Positions 8,351 through 19,455 of a stretch of DNA of 58,633 nucleotides are shown piece after piece; positions within the stretch are counted from its first letter, which is position 1, and every line of letters starts with the position of its first letter. Below the pieces are notes generated by a model. It worked only from the letters and a program-made list of their open reading frames with translations, searched no databases and was not told where the DNA came from. Location of the stretch: NCBI RefSeq assembly GCF_028692895.1, contig NZ_JAQUWN010000019.1:1-58633 (forward strand). The letters run 5' to 3'. Made by a program: the position numbers and the translations under genes. Origin of the DNA: Pseudodesulfovibrio sp. (GTDB taxonomy: Bacteria > Desulfobacterota > Desulfovibrionia > Desulfovibrionales > Desulfovibrionaceae).

Positions 8351-9979
8351 CTACTTGATCATCATGTCCCCGAAGTAGGGGAAGTTCATGACGTTGACGA
8401 TTTCGGGCGTGTTCATGTTGGACTTGGAGGCCCAGGACAGGTGCTCCCAGTGCATCGGGATGTAGCCGGCCTCGTCGTACTGGATCTTCTCCACTTCCTG
8501 GAGCATGGCCGCGCGCTTGGCGGGATCGGTCTCGGTCTGGGCGGCCAGGGTCAGTTCGTCCACCTTGGCGTTGCAGTAGTTGCCGGAGTTGTACTGGCCG
8601 TAGCCGGTCTCGGCGTTGCGGCACATGGACAGGAACTCGTAGTAGTTGCCGGAGTCCTCGGTGTCGGGATGCCAGCCGATCATCTGGATGTCGGCAACCT
8701 GGGCGTCGAACTGATCCCAGTACTGGGCCTTGGGCATGGTCTTCAGGCTGACCTTGATGCCGATCTTGGACATCATGCCCACGAAGGCCTCGGCCAGCTT
8801 CTCGTCGTTCACGTAGCGGTTGTTCGGGGCGATCATGGTCGCCTCGAAGCCGTCGGGATAACCGGCCTCGACCATCAGGGCCTTGGCCTTTTCCAGATCG
8901 TAGCGCGGGGCGCATGCCGGGTTGTAGCCGACGAGACCCTCGGGGCTCATCTGGCCGGCGGCGGTGGCGAAGTCCTTCATGATCTTCTCGACCACGCCCT
9001 TGTTGTCATAGGCGTAGGCCATGGCCAGGCGGACCTTCGGGTTGGCGAAGGCGGCGTTGCGCTTCTGGTTGAGCTGGAAGGTGAGGATGCGCGAGCCGGA
9101 CATGGTCACGAGCTGCAGCCCCTCGGTGGAGCGGACGCGGTCCAGGTCCTGCGGCGGCACGGGCATGATGAAGTCCACGTCGCCGGAGAGCAGGGCGGCC
9201 ACGCGGGTGGCGTCGGTCTTGATCGGGGTCAGGACGATTTCGTCCACGTTGCCGGTGTTCTTGTCCCAGTAGTCCTTGAAGCGGGTGAAGACCATCTTCA
9301 CGCCCTGCTCGCGGGCGGTGACCACGTAGGGGCCGGTGCCGGACTCATGGGTGTTGGCGTAGGAGTAGTCGGTCTTGATGACCAGGTCCTTGGCTTTGCC
9401 CTGGTCGTCGGTGCCGGTGTAGAAGGCCTTGTCCATGGGGAAGACGTAGGTGGCCATGTTGAGCACCAGGCCGTAAGGCTTCTTGCTGATCAGGTCCACG
9501 GTGTACTTGTCGACGGCCTTGGCCTCGGCAAAGGGCTCGAAGAGGCCCTTGAAGTCTTCGGAGTTGCGGAAGCGGGCCACGGTGAAGACCACGTCGTCGG
9601 CGGTCAGCTCGTTGCCGGAGTGGAACTTGACGCCCTTGCGCAGGTGGAAGCGCATGGTAAGGTCGTCGATGCGCTCCCACTTCTCGGCCAGGCGCGGCTC
9701 GAACTTCATATCCTTGGTGTAGCGGATGAGCGGGTCGAAGACCATGTGGGAATACTGGAGCATACCGCCGGAGAGCTGGACCTGCGGGTCGAGGGACACG
9801 GGGTCGGCGTCCATGGCGAGCTTGAGGACGACCTTGGCGGGCGCTTCGGGAGCGGCGGCTTTTTCGGCCTCTTGTTTCTTTTCACCCTCGCCGCAGCCGA
9901 CCAGCAGCAGCGCGGATACGATAAGTGCGATCACGAGGACGGAAAATTTTCCCGCCTTGCGCATCGTCGACGATTTCAT
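8351..9979 (-). CDS. ABC transporter substrate-binding protein, family 5 (peptide/nickel type), lipoprotein
   Basis: A 542-residue extracytoplasmic solute-binding protein. The first ~30 residues are a lipoprotein signal ending in LLLVGC, followed by a Glu/Ala-rich linker and the SBP family 5 fold (DADPVSLDPQ near the start of the mature protein, LRKGVKFHSGNELTADDV later). Relatives bind di- or oligopeptides, nickel chelates or heme. The ligand is not predictable. The ATG at 9979 has AGGAGG eight bases upstream, and the longer open frame upstream lacks a signal sequence. It is the first gene of the importer operon and is tethered to the outer face of the inner membrane. Confidence 0.93.
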   Translation of the reverse strand: MKSSTMRKAGKFSVLVIALIVSALLLVGCGEGEKKQEAEKAAAPEAPAKVVLKLAMDADPVSLDPQVQLSGGMLQYSHMVFDPLIRYTKDMKFEPRLAEKWERIDDLTMRFHLRKGVKFHSGNELTADDVVFTVARFRNSEDFKGLFEPFAEAKAVDKYTVDLISKKPYGLVLNMATYVFPMDKAFYTGTDDQGKAKDLVIKTDYSYANTHESGTGPYVVTAREQGVKMVFTRFKDYWDKNTGNVDEIVLTPIKTDATRVAALLSGDVDFIMPVPPQDLDRVRSTEGLQLVTMSGSRILTFQLNQKRNAAFANPKVRLAMAYAYDNKGVVEKIMKDFATAAGQMSPEGLVGYNPACAPRYDLEKAKALMVEAGYPDGFEATMIAPNNRYVNDEKLAEAFVGMMSKIGIKVSLKTMPKAQYWDQFDAQVADIQMIGWHPDTEDSGNYYEFLSMCRNAETGYGQYNSGNYCNAKVDELTLAAQTETDPAKRAAMLQEVEKIQYDEAGYIPMHWEHLSWASKSNMNTPEIVNVMNFPYFGDMMIK

Positions 9980-10005
9980 AAACGGATTCCTCCTGATGTT
10001 GATTC

Positions 10006-10025
10006 GTGCGCCGCGATCGGCGCAC
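10006..10025. promoter_or_regulatory. Palindromic hairpin in the importer 5' leader
   Basis: GTGCGCCG / CGGCGCAC form a perfect eight-base-pair inverted repeat with a four-base loop, about 27 bases upstream of the binding-protein ATG and within its transcribed leader. It could be an operator or an mRNA hairpin. No specific regulator is recognised. Confidence 0.4.
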
Positions 10026-10106
10026 ACCATACCTCTCCTCGTTTCCCTCCGGCCCTGTTGCCTGATCCCGGCTCCATTGTGTACAAGACGGGTGGAAAAC
10101 ATCGGG

Positions 10107-10135
10107 AGCATACACGCATCAACCCGTTTTAACAA
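10107..10135 (-). promoter_or_regulatory. Putative promoter of the importer operon
   Basis: Read on the minus strand, TTGTTA (10130-10135) and TATGCT (10107-10112) are separated by 17 bases. This would start transcription near 10100 and give a leader of about 120 bases before the binding-protein gene. It is a pattern-based call only. Confidence 0.45.
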
Positions 10136-10171
10136 TAGTGTCCCGCGTGCCTGTTGAAAAGTGGAGGCGAA

Positions 10172-10591
10172 ATGATATTCGGAATACGGCTTCTTCGGGC
10201 GGCTGTTTTGATTTTTATACTGATTTTATGCGGATGTGGCGCATCATTGGGGGTGGAATCCGGCGTGGAGCCAACCATGACCCTCGCCCTGGACGACGGG
10301 TTCGAATTTTCGGCGGCCGTGGACAAGGGCGACGTCCTCGGCCTGGACATGCCCCAGCCCAGCCAGCCCGGCTACCGCATTGAGGGCGCGGCCTTCGACC
10401 CGACCGTGTTCCGGCTCGACCATTTCCTGACCTATGACCGCGACGGCGCGCCGCGCGCCCAATATATGTTCACCGTACTGGAAGACGGGGCCTCGGATAT
10501 ACTCATCAAGATGCGCAACGGAGAGAGCGGTCCGGTGGAGCTGTTCAAGCGGGTCTCGGTCAACGTGGGGGGGAACCGCGGCCTGTTCTGA
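10172..10591 (+). CDS. Putative lipoprotein of unknown function
   Basis: A 139-residue exported protein with a hydrophobic signal and a lipobox-like LCGC ending at Cys22. The mature part looks beta-rich: a GDVLGLDMP segment, a QPGYRI loop and a C-terminal strand pair ending VSVNVGG. The arrangement faintly recalls chagasin-type (I42) peptidase inhibitors, whose NPTTGY loop would correspond to PSQPGY, but the other two inhibitor loops are not convincing. The ATG at 10172 is chosen over an upstream TTG because GGAGG lies just before it. It is divergent from the importer operon. Confidence 0.65.
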   Translation: MIFGIRLLRAAVLIFILILCGCGASLGVESGVEPTMTLALDDGFEFSAAVDKGDVLGLDMPQPSQPGYRIEGAAFDPTVFRLDHFLTYDRDGAPRAQYMFTVLEDGASDILIKMRNGESGPVELFKRVSVNVGGNRGLF

Positions 10592-10708
10592 CCCGCGCGG
10601 CCCGCGTCGCAAAGTCGCGGAAATGTGAGGGGAGCGCCTAAACCGGTTCGCGAATTGCGCCGATCAGGGGGGTGACGGAACACCTGACACACCCCGGAAG
10701 GAGCTTTC

Positions 10709-11536
10709 ATGAACCGGCCGTTCTTCTTTCTGCACATTCCGAAAACCGCAGGCACCACGCTCAACGGCGTCTTTGACGACAACCTGACGCGCGAGCGCAT
10801 CCTGGACCTCTACACCGAGTCCCAGCACCGGGCGCTCGCGGACGTGACCTATGAGGAGATCGCCCGCTATCGCATGGTGCGCGGCCACGTCTTCATCGCC
10901 GATTTCGCCCAGATCCTGGACGGGCCGGTCAATTTCCGGGTCTTCACCTTCCTGCGCGACCCCGTGCAGCGGGTCATTTCCGAATACTACTTCCTCAAGC
11001 GCTGGCCCAAGAGCCACCTCTACAAATACCTGAACGAGAACAACGTCTCCCTGCTGGAGTACGTCACCGGCGAGGACCGCGTCCTGCGCCGCCGGGGGCG
11101 CAACAACATGGTCAATTCCCTGTCCGGCGTTCGGCGCAGCGACCTGGACGAGGGACTGGAGCTGGCTTGGCACCACCTGCGCAACCGGTTTGAATTCTTC
11201 GGCGTCCTTGAGCGGTTTGACGAGAGCCTGCTCATGCTCAAGCGGCTCATGGGGCTGGGGAGCATCTTCCACGAGAAGCGCAACGTGCGCGGCGAAAGCC
11301 TGGACCGGCCCGTGACCCGCGAGGAGTTCGAGATCATCAGCGAGCGCAACCGGTACGACATCCGGCTGTACGAGCGGGCCGTGGAGGAGTTCGCGGCCAG
11401 GGTGGACCGGCTCGGCCCGGCCTTTCAGGCGGACGTGCGCATGTTCGAGGCCATCAACAACCGCTTCCAGCGCGTCACCGAGCTGGTGGACCGGCGGGCT
11501 GGCCTGGACCGGGGCGTGCTGATAAACCCGAAATAG
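10709..11536 (+). CDS. Sulfotransferase family 2-like protein
   Basis: A 275-residue cytoplasmic protein. The N-terminal FFLHIPKTAGTTL is the 5'-phosphosulfate-binding loop of PAPS-dependent sulfotransferases, and FRVFTFLRDPVQRVISEYYF near residue 80 is the 3'-phosphate-binding motif. Bacterial members usually sulfate carbohydrates or other surface molecules; the acceptor is unknown. AAGGAG lies six bases before the ATG. The gene stands alone between a lipoprotein gene and a convergent radical SAM gene that ends seven bases away. Confidence 0.88.
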   Translation: MNRPFFFLHIPKTAGTTLNGVFDDNLTRERILDLYTESQHRALADVTYEEIARYRMVRGHVFIADFAQILDGPVNFRVFTFLRDPVQRVISEYYFLKRWPKSHLYKYLNENNVSLLEYVTGEDRVLRRRGRNNMVNSLSGVRRSDLDEGLELAWHHLRNRFEFFGVLERFDESLLMLKRLMGLGSIFHEKRNVRGESLDRPVTREEFEIISERNRYDIRLYERAVEEFAARVDRLGPAFQADVRMFEAINNRFQRVTELVDRRAGLDRGVLINPK

Positions 11537-11542
11537 GCGGGA

Positions 11543-14068
<2,526 letters not shown>

Positions 14069-14107
14069 GGGAGGGAGAGCCTAAGGGGATTCGGGTGAAT
14101 GGTCCAC

Positions 14108-14140
14108 ACAAAAACGGGGCGGCTCCTGCGAACCGCCCCG
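14108..14140 (-). terminator. Intrinsic terminator
   Basis: CGGGGCGG (14115-14122) pairs with CCGCCCCG (14133-14140). On the minus strand the stem is followed by TTTTTGTG. It ends the small gene at 14165-14500 and separates it from the radical SAM gene. Confidence 0.8.
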
Positions 14141-14164
14141 CCTGATGCGCGTAAATGGGGGAGG

Positions 14165-14500
14165 CTAGACGAGCTTGAGGCCGCCGCCGGAGCCCATGCC
14201 GCTGCCGGACAGGTCGAGGCCGCCGCTGCTCATGGCGATGTTGGTCACCGCCTCCAGGTACTTGGTTTTGAGCTCTTCGGGGCAGTTCTGGTACTGGAAG
14301 AGGACGTGCGCCGTGGAGATTTCCCCGTGCATTTCCTGATCGAAGGGGTAGCCGAAGGGCAGCAGGACCATCTGGGTCCCCTGCTGGGTGGGCAGCGCCT
14401 GGATGGTGGCGGGATCGGCGATCTTGCCGGCCGCCTCGTCGAACTTGCCGACGATCATGTCGCCGCTGACCAGTTTCACCAGTCTGATATCGTAATCCAT
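14165..14500 (-). CDS. Small hypothetical protein, possibly Sm-like beta fold
   Basis: A 111-residue soluble protein with no recognised family. The N-terminal IRLVKLVSGDMIVGKFDE resembles the first strands of Sm/LSm-like folds, where a conserved lysine-leucine-serine-glycine turn precedes an interaction surface; that is inference. The C-terminal tail is low complexity (Gly/Ser-rich with GSGMGSGGG). AAGGAG lies nine bases before the ATG, and a dedicated terminator follows, so it is monocistronic. Confidence 0.6.
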   Translation of the reverse strand: MDYDIRLVKLVSGDMIVGKFDEAAGKIADPATIQALPTQQGTQMVLLPFGYPFDQEMHGEISTAHVLFQYQNCPEELKTKYLEAVTNIAMSSGGLDLSGSGMGSGGGLKLV

Positions 14501-14583
14501 GGGGAATCTCCTTGCGTTTGGTGTGGCCTCCCTAAGTAGGTACGGGGAGGCGCGCTGTCAAGGGCCGTTTCCCGCCAGGGGCG

Positions 14584-14620
14584 AAAGGGGCGGAACCGGG
14601 TGGGTCGGTTCCGCCCCTTT
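14584..14620 (-). terminator. Terminator hairpin of the symporter operon
   Basis: A perfect 14-base-pair stem (14584-14597 with 14607-14620, core GGGGCGGAACC) lies 25 bases past the symporter stop. The T tail is short (TTTC on the minus strand), but the stem is long and very GC-rich. Confidence 0.7.
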
Positions 14621-14644
14621 CCGGGGTGAGGAGGAGATGGGCTG

Positions 14645-16219
14645 TTACGCCTGCTCGGGCCCGTGCAGGATGGCCATGACTTCCCGGGTGTCGGGAGGCA
14701 GGGCCGCCTCGCCCTTGGAGGCGTATTCCATCTTCGAGGCCGCGTAGATGGCCAGGAAAGACAGGAGCATGACGAATCCGCCGGGGTTCTGGTACTGCAG
14801 GAAATGGGGGAGCATGTCCTTGCCCAGGATCATGAAGAAGGACCCCACGATGCCCACGACCAGCCCGGCGCAGGCGCCGTTTCGGGTCATCTTCGGCCAC
14901 CACACGCCCATGACCAGCACCGGGAAAAAGGTGGACGCGGCGATGGCGAAGGCCAGGCCCACCAGGACCGCGATCTGCATGTTCTCGGCCCAGAAACCCA
15001 GGGGAATGCCGAGCAGGCCCACTCCGATGGAGGCCACGCGGGCCACCAGGACGCGGGAGCGCTCGGGCATGTTCGGGTTGAAGACGTTGACCACCAGGTC
15101 GTGGCCGATGGCCCCGGCGCAGGCGATGATAAGCCCGGCCACGGTGGACAGGATGGCCGCGAAGGCCCCGGCCACCACGATGCCGAGCAGGACCTGCCCG
15201 CCGAAGTGGGAGCCCGCCACGGGCACGGCCAGGTTCTTGCCGTTGGCGGCCAGCCACTTCATCAGGTGCGGGGACACGCCCAGGGCCTCGCCCTGAAGGT
15301 AGACGTAGCGCACCACGTGGCCGACGTAGGGGCTCAGGATGTAGAACATGCCGATCAGGAAGAGCACGTAGATGACGGTCTTGCGCGCGGCCTTGCCGTC
15401 GGGCGCGGTGTAGAAGCGCACCAGGATGTGCGGCAGCCCGGCCGTGCCGAACATCAGGGCCAGCAGCAGGGACAGGGTGTCCTTGAGGCTGTGCAGCCAG
15501 TAGGCCGGGTGCGTGTAGGCCACGCCGTCGAACATCTTGCCGGTCATGGGGTCCGGCCCCTTGAAGGTGGAGATGAAGGCCACCACGTCGGTGTAGGTGT
15601 AGCCCTTGGCCATGAACGGGATGAAGGCGAGCAGGAACATGGCGCCGAACAGGATCCAGAACTGGACCAGTTGGTTGACGGTGGTGGCCTTCATGCCGCC
15701 CACGGTGACGTAAGTGGTGATGATGAGTGCGATGATGACGATGGACTTCTCATAGCTCATGTTGAGCAGCAGCCCCATGACCTTGCCCGCGCCCAGCATC
15801 TGCGGGGCCATGTAGAACAGCGAGATGAAGAGCACGCCGACCACGCCCAGGATGCGCGCGCCCTTGGAGTGGAACCGCTCGGAAACGAAGTCGGGCACGG
15901 TGTAGCGGCCGAACTTCCGCAGAGGGCTGGCCAGGAAGAGCAGCAGGGCGATGTAGCCCACGAAGAAGCCCAGGGCGTAGATGATGCCGTCGAACCCGAA
16001 GAGGAAGGCCACGCCGGCCACGCCCAGGAAGGACGCGGCGGAAAGGTAGTCCGACGAGATGGCCGAGGCGTTGATGAAGGAGTTGACCTTGCGGCCCGCC
16101 AGGTAATAGTCCGCCGAGGTTTTCTGGCGGCGGAACATGAACGTCGTCACCACGGTGAAGGCCAGCATGGCGCCGATCAGCACCAGGGCCATGACCGGGA
16201 TTTGGTATCCGGCTTCCAT
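14645..16219 (-). CDS. Sodium:solute symporter, acetate permease (ActP/VC_2705)-like
   Basis: A 524-residue polytopic inner-membrane protein of the SSS family with about 13 helices. The family signature region includes TSADYYLAGRKVNSFINASA near residue 35 and the sodium-site region around AAFAAILSTVAGLIIA. Closest by eye are cation/acetate symporters of the ActP/VC_2705 group, which take up acetate or other short carboxylates with sodium. The small-subunit gene lies two bases upstream. Acetate is an end product in sulfate reducers, so retrieval or exchange of acetate or pyruvate is plausible. The substrate is inferred, not shown. Confidence 0.88.
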   Translation of the reverse strand: MEAGYQIPVMALVLIGAMLAFTVVTTFMFRRQKTSADYYLAGRKVNSFINASAISSDYLSAASFLGVAGVAFLFGFDGIIYALGFFVGYIALLLFLASPLRKFGRYTVPDFVSERFHSKGARILGVVGVLFISLFYMAPQMLGAGKVMGLLLNMSYEKSIVIIALIITTYVTVGGMKATTVNQLVQFWILFGAMFLLAFIPFMAKGYTYTDVVAFISTFKGPDPMTGKMFDGVAYTHPAYWLHSLKDTLSLLLALMFGTAGLPHILVRFYTAPDGKAARKTVIYVLFLIGMFYILSPYVGHVVRYVYLQGEALGVSPHLMKWLAANGKNLAVPVAGSHFGGQVLLGIVVAGAFAAILSTVAGLIIACAGAIGHDLVVNVFNPNMPERSRVLVARVASIGVGLLGIPLGFWAENMQIAVLVGLAFAIAASTFFPVLVMGVWWPKMTRNGACAGLVVGIVGSFFMILGKDMLPHFLQYQNPGGFVMLLSFLAIYAASKMEYASKGEAALPPDTREVMAILHGPEQA

Positions 16220-16221
16220 GA

Positions 16222-16488
16222 TTATTCACCTCCCAAGGTGGTTTCGATTTCGTCCTCCAGGGCGTTGGCCCTGCCCACGTACCAGATGAAGAGCGCCCAG
16301 GTTACGGGATAGATGGCGATGGCGACGAGCCAGTAGTGGAGCGGGAAGCCCACGATGCTGACGCCGGTCACGGCCGCGGGGGCCAGGTAGACGAGCAGGA
16401 AGATGCCGATGACGAAGGCGAAGTAGGGAATCCCGACGCCCAGCGCCATGCCGAGTTGCCTTTTGCGGATGGTTTCGATCCGATCCAT
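16222..16488 (-). CDS. Symporter small subunit (DUF4212/DUF485-like membrane protein)
   Basis: An 88-residue protein with two transmembrane helices (about 16-38 and 49-70) joined by a loop ending in GFPLHYWL. The C-terminal WYVGRANALEDEIE resembles the end of YjcH-type proteins that pair with acetate symporters. It immediately precedes the symporter gene and is probably translationally coupled to it. It starts a two-gene operon divergent from the DUF294 protein gene. Confidence 0.8.
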   Translation of the reverse strand: MDRIETIRKRQLGMALGVGIPYFAFVIGIFLLVYLAPAAVTGVSIVGFPLHYWLVAIAIYPVTWALFIWYVGRANALEDEIETTLGGE

Positions 16489-16680
16489 GATGTTTACCCC
16501 CTGTTTGCGGTTGAACGATTTGCCGTTGCAGCCCTTTTATCGTAGGGAACTGAAGGGGCGCATGGGATTTCAGGTAAACGGTCGAACCCGTCCGGTCGCG
16601 GATCGGCGGGGTGCGCCTGGTCCGGTCAACGGGCCTTTTCCCCCGGTCAACGGCTGGGGCCGGGCGCGTGGAGAACCTTC

Positions 16681-17757
16681 TTGAGCAGTCAATCACGGGA
16701 TGAACGGTCGTCGTCGGCGGCGGTGGACGGCGCTTTGGGGACGCCGGACGGTCTGGACCGCGAGCTGCTGGCCATGGCCCGGGAGGGCAAGCTCACCGGC
16801 CTGCGCAGTACCAGGATCGACCTGGTGCAGGACTGGCTGGACCGGGGGCTCTCTGCCGAGGCCACCTGCAAGCGGCTCACGGCCTACAACCGGTCCGTGG
16901 TCCTGGCCGTGCTTGAGGCCCACGCCGAGGAGCATCCCTGGCTCAGGTCGTGCACCTTCCTGGAGTTCGGCTCCGGCGGGCGCGACGAGCAGTCCGTGGG
17001 CTCGGACCAGGACAACGGCCTGCTCATGCGCGTCTCCCCGGACCCGGACGAGCTGGACGAGGTCACCCAGTCCATCGTGGTGGCCCTGGACGGCGCGGGG
17101 CTGGCCCTGTGCGAGGGCCAGGTCATGGTCAACAACCCGCAATGGCGCGGGGATTTCGACGACTGGCTCGCGCGGCTGACGGGCTGGCTGTCCAACCCGG
17201 CGGAGCGCGGCTCCTGGCAGTCGGGCCTGGTGCTCGACTTCCGGGCCGTGTTCGGGGCCCCGCGCGACGCCATCCTTCTGCGCGAGCGGCTGTGGGAATA
17301 CGTGCGCACCAAGCCCATCGCCCTGTCCCTGCTCATCGGCGAGCTGACCGACTACCGGATGCCGCTGACCTTCTACGGCGCGTTCGTCACCGAGAAGGAC
17401 GGTCCGTGGCAGGGGTTCCTGAACCTCAAGAAGAGCGTCCTGGCCCACCTGACCAACGGGACGCGCATCCTGGCCCTCAAGTACAACCTGCCCGAGCACA
17501 ACACCTGCGACCGGCTGCGCGCGCTCTCGGCTGCGGGCCACGTTTCGTCCAGGCACGCCGTACAGTTGCTGGACGGGTGGGAGTACCTCCAGCGCAAGCG
17601 GCTCGACATCGCGCTGGACTGCGCGCGCGACGACGCGAAGCCCCACTGCTACGTCAAGCCCTCCGCCCTGGAGCCGGCCGAGCGGGACCGGCTCAAGGCG
17701 GCCATCCACGCGGTGGAGAAGCTGGTCCGCCTGGTCCAGGCCGGGATCGGGCTGTGA
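16681..17757 (+). CDS. DUF294 nucleotidyltransferase-like signalling protein
   Basis: A 358-residue cytoplasmic protein. Residues ~95-115 carry the nucleotidyltransferase signature GSGGRDEQSVGSDQDNGLL, like that of the GlnD uridylyltransferase domain; the C-terminal ~150 residues form the DUF294 substrate-binding-like helical domain. The tandem CBS domains that usually precede this unit are missing. Homologues are often encoded beside ActP-type symporters, and here the gene is divergent from one, suggesting control of carboxylate uptake. The start is a TTG at 16681 with GGAG seven bases upstream; the next in-frame ATG would remove the first ~30 residues. Confidence 0.82.
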   Translation: MSSQSRDERSSSAAVDGALGTPDGLDRELLAMAREGKLTGLRSTRIDLVQDWLDRGLSAEATCKRLTAYNRSVVLAVLEAHAEEHPWLRSCTFLEFGSGGRDEQSVGSDQDNGLLMRVSPDPDELDEVTQSIVVALDGAGLALCEGQVMVNNPQWRGDFDDWLARLTGWLSNPAERGSWQSGLVLDFRAVFGAPRDAILLRERLWEYVRTKPIALSLLIGELTDYRMPLTFYGAFVTEKDGPWQGFLNLKKSVLAHLTNGTRILALKYNLPEHNTCDRLRALSAAGHVSSRHAVQLLDGWEYLQRKRLDIALDCARDDAKPHCYVKPSALEPAERDRLKAAIHAVEKLVRLVQAGIGL

Positions 17758-17833
17758 CGTCTCCGGCTCCGATCTTGCAACGGCCCGGCGGGCCGACGGT
17801 CGGCTGACGCCCATATAGTAAGGATACGCGCGC

Positions 17834-19381
17834 GTGAACGTTCTCGTCATCAACCTGACCCGCTTCGGGGACCTGATCCAGACCCAGCCGGTGGTGACCG
17901 GCTTCCGGCGGCTCGGCTGCCGGGTCGGGCTGGTCTGCCTGGAAAATTTCGCCTCGGCCGCCACGCTGCTGGACGGCGTGGACGCGGTCTTCCCCCTGCC
18001 GGGGGCGCGGCTGCTCTCCGGCCTGGACGGGGACTGGCGGCTGGCCGTGCGCGACGCGGACGGGTTCCGAGCCCGCGTCCTGGCCGAGTTCCCGCCGGAC
18101 AGGACCGTGAACCTGACGCCCTCCGTGGCCGCGCGGCTGCTGGCCCGCGCTCTGACCCCGGACGGGGCGGCGGCGGGCTTCTTCGTGGACGAGTTCGGGT
18201 TCAATGCCGACAGCTCGGCCTGGGCCGCCTTCCTGCAACTGGCCGGGGGCAACCGGGGGGCCAGCCCCTTCAACATCTGCGACATCTTCCGGCGCACGGC
18301 CGGTCTGGCGGGCGAGGGCAATTCCCTGGCCCTGGCCGCGCCGACAGCCGAGGTCGCCGCCAGGGCCGAAACCCTGCTCCGGGCCGGGGTAGCCGCCGCG
18401 CCAGGTTTCGTGGCCATGCAGCTCGGGGCCAGCGAGGACCGCAGGCGCTGGCCCGTGGAATATTTCGTCCGCACCGCCCGGCTGCTGCGCGAGCGGGACG
18501 GCCTGGTCCCGGTCCTCCTCGGGACCGGGGGCGAGGCGGCGCTGGGTGAGCGTTTCGTGGAGGCGTTCGATGGCCCGTGCGTCAACCTCGTGGGCCGGAC
18601 CTCGCTGGCCGAGCTGGCCGGAGTGCTGGCCGCCTGCCGGGCGCTGGTCACCAACGACACCGGGACCATGCACCTGGCCGCCGGGCTCGGCACGCCCGTG
18701 TGCGCCGTGTTCCTGGCCACGGCCCAGCCCTGGGACACCGGCCCCTACCGGGCTGGCAACATCTGCCTGGAGCCGGACCTGGAGTGCCACCCCTGCGCCT
18801 TCGGCCGCGAGTGCGGGCGGGAGCACGCCTGCCGTCGCGCGGTCACGCCCGAGGCCATGTACGCCCATGTCGCCCACCTGCTCGGCGGCGATCGGCCAGG
18901 GCCGTTCCCCGGCGCGCGCGCCTGGCTGACCCGGACCGGGGACGACGGGTTCATGGACCTCGTCTCCCTCTCCGGCCACGGCGGGACGGACCGGGCCCTG
19001 TGGATCGCCATCCAGCGCGCCCACTACCGCCCCTTCCTGGACGGCGGCCGCTTCGCCGGAAAAACCGGCCTGGCGGGCCGGATGAGCCCTGGCGCGGCCG
19101 AGGGGCTGTACAAAACTTTGACGAGCGCGCACGACCTGCTTTTCCTGCTCTCCCGGCAGGGCATGGTCCTGGCCCAGGCTCCCAGGGCCCAGGCCAAGGC
19201 CAAGTTTCTGACCTCCTGGCAGCGGCTTCAGAACGTCCTTGGGGCCAATGACTATCTCAATATGTTGGGATTGCTTTGGAAATTTGAGTCGCAGCGGCAC
19301 GGCGGCGATCTCGCCTCCCTGCTCGGCATGACCGACCGCTACCTGGGTCTCTTCGCTTCCCTCAAGGCGGAATTCGAATAG
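17834..19381 (+). CDS. Glycosyltransferase family 9 (heptosyltransferase-like) with long C-terminal extension
   Basis: A 515-residue protein. Residues 1-340 form a GT-B family 9 transferase: LINLTRFGDLIQTQPV at the N terminus, QLGASEDRRRWP before the donor-site domain, and TNDTGTMHLAAGLGTPVCAVF near residue 280. About 150 further helical residues follow that ordinary heptosyltransferases lack. Cysteines around residue 315-335 (LECHPCAF, CGREHAC) resemble a metal site. The start is a GTG at 17834 with AAGGA before it. It leads a run of three plus-strand genes whose other members are small helical proteins, so flagellin or envelope glycosylation is possible but unproven. Confidence 0.85.
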   Translation: MNVLVINLTRFGDLIQTQPVVTGFRRLGCRVGLVCLENFASAATLLDGVDAVFPLPGARLLSGLDGDWRLAVRDADGFRARVLAEFPPDRTVNLTPSVAARLLARALTPDGAAAGFFVDEFGFNADSSAWAAFLQLAGGNRGASPFNICDIFRRTAGLAGEGNSLALAAPTAEVAARAETLLRAGVAAAPGFVAMQLGASEDRRRWPVEYFVRTARLLRERDGLVPVLLGTGGEAALGERFVEAFDGPCVNLVGRTSLAELAGVLAACRALVTNDTGTMHLAAGLGTPVCAVFLATAQPWDTGPYRAGNICLEPDLECHPCAFGRECGREHACRRAVTPEAMYAHVAHLLGGDRPGPFPGARAWLTRTGDDGFMDLVSLSGHGGTDRALWIAIQRAHYRPFLDGGRFAGKTGLAGRMSPGAAEGLYKTLTSAHDLLFLLSRQGMVLAQAPRAQAKAKFLTSWQRLQNVLGANDYLNMLGLLWKFESQRHGGDLASLLGMTDRYLGLFASLKAEFE

Positions 19382-19455
19382 TCGGCATGGTTCTTGAATA
19401 GTCCGGTAAAAACCGACCCATGCGGAAAAAATTCCCTTTCGAGGAGGAGACCACA

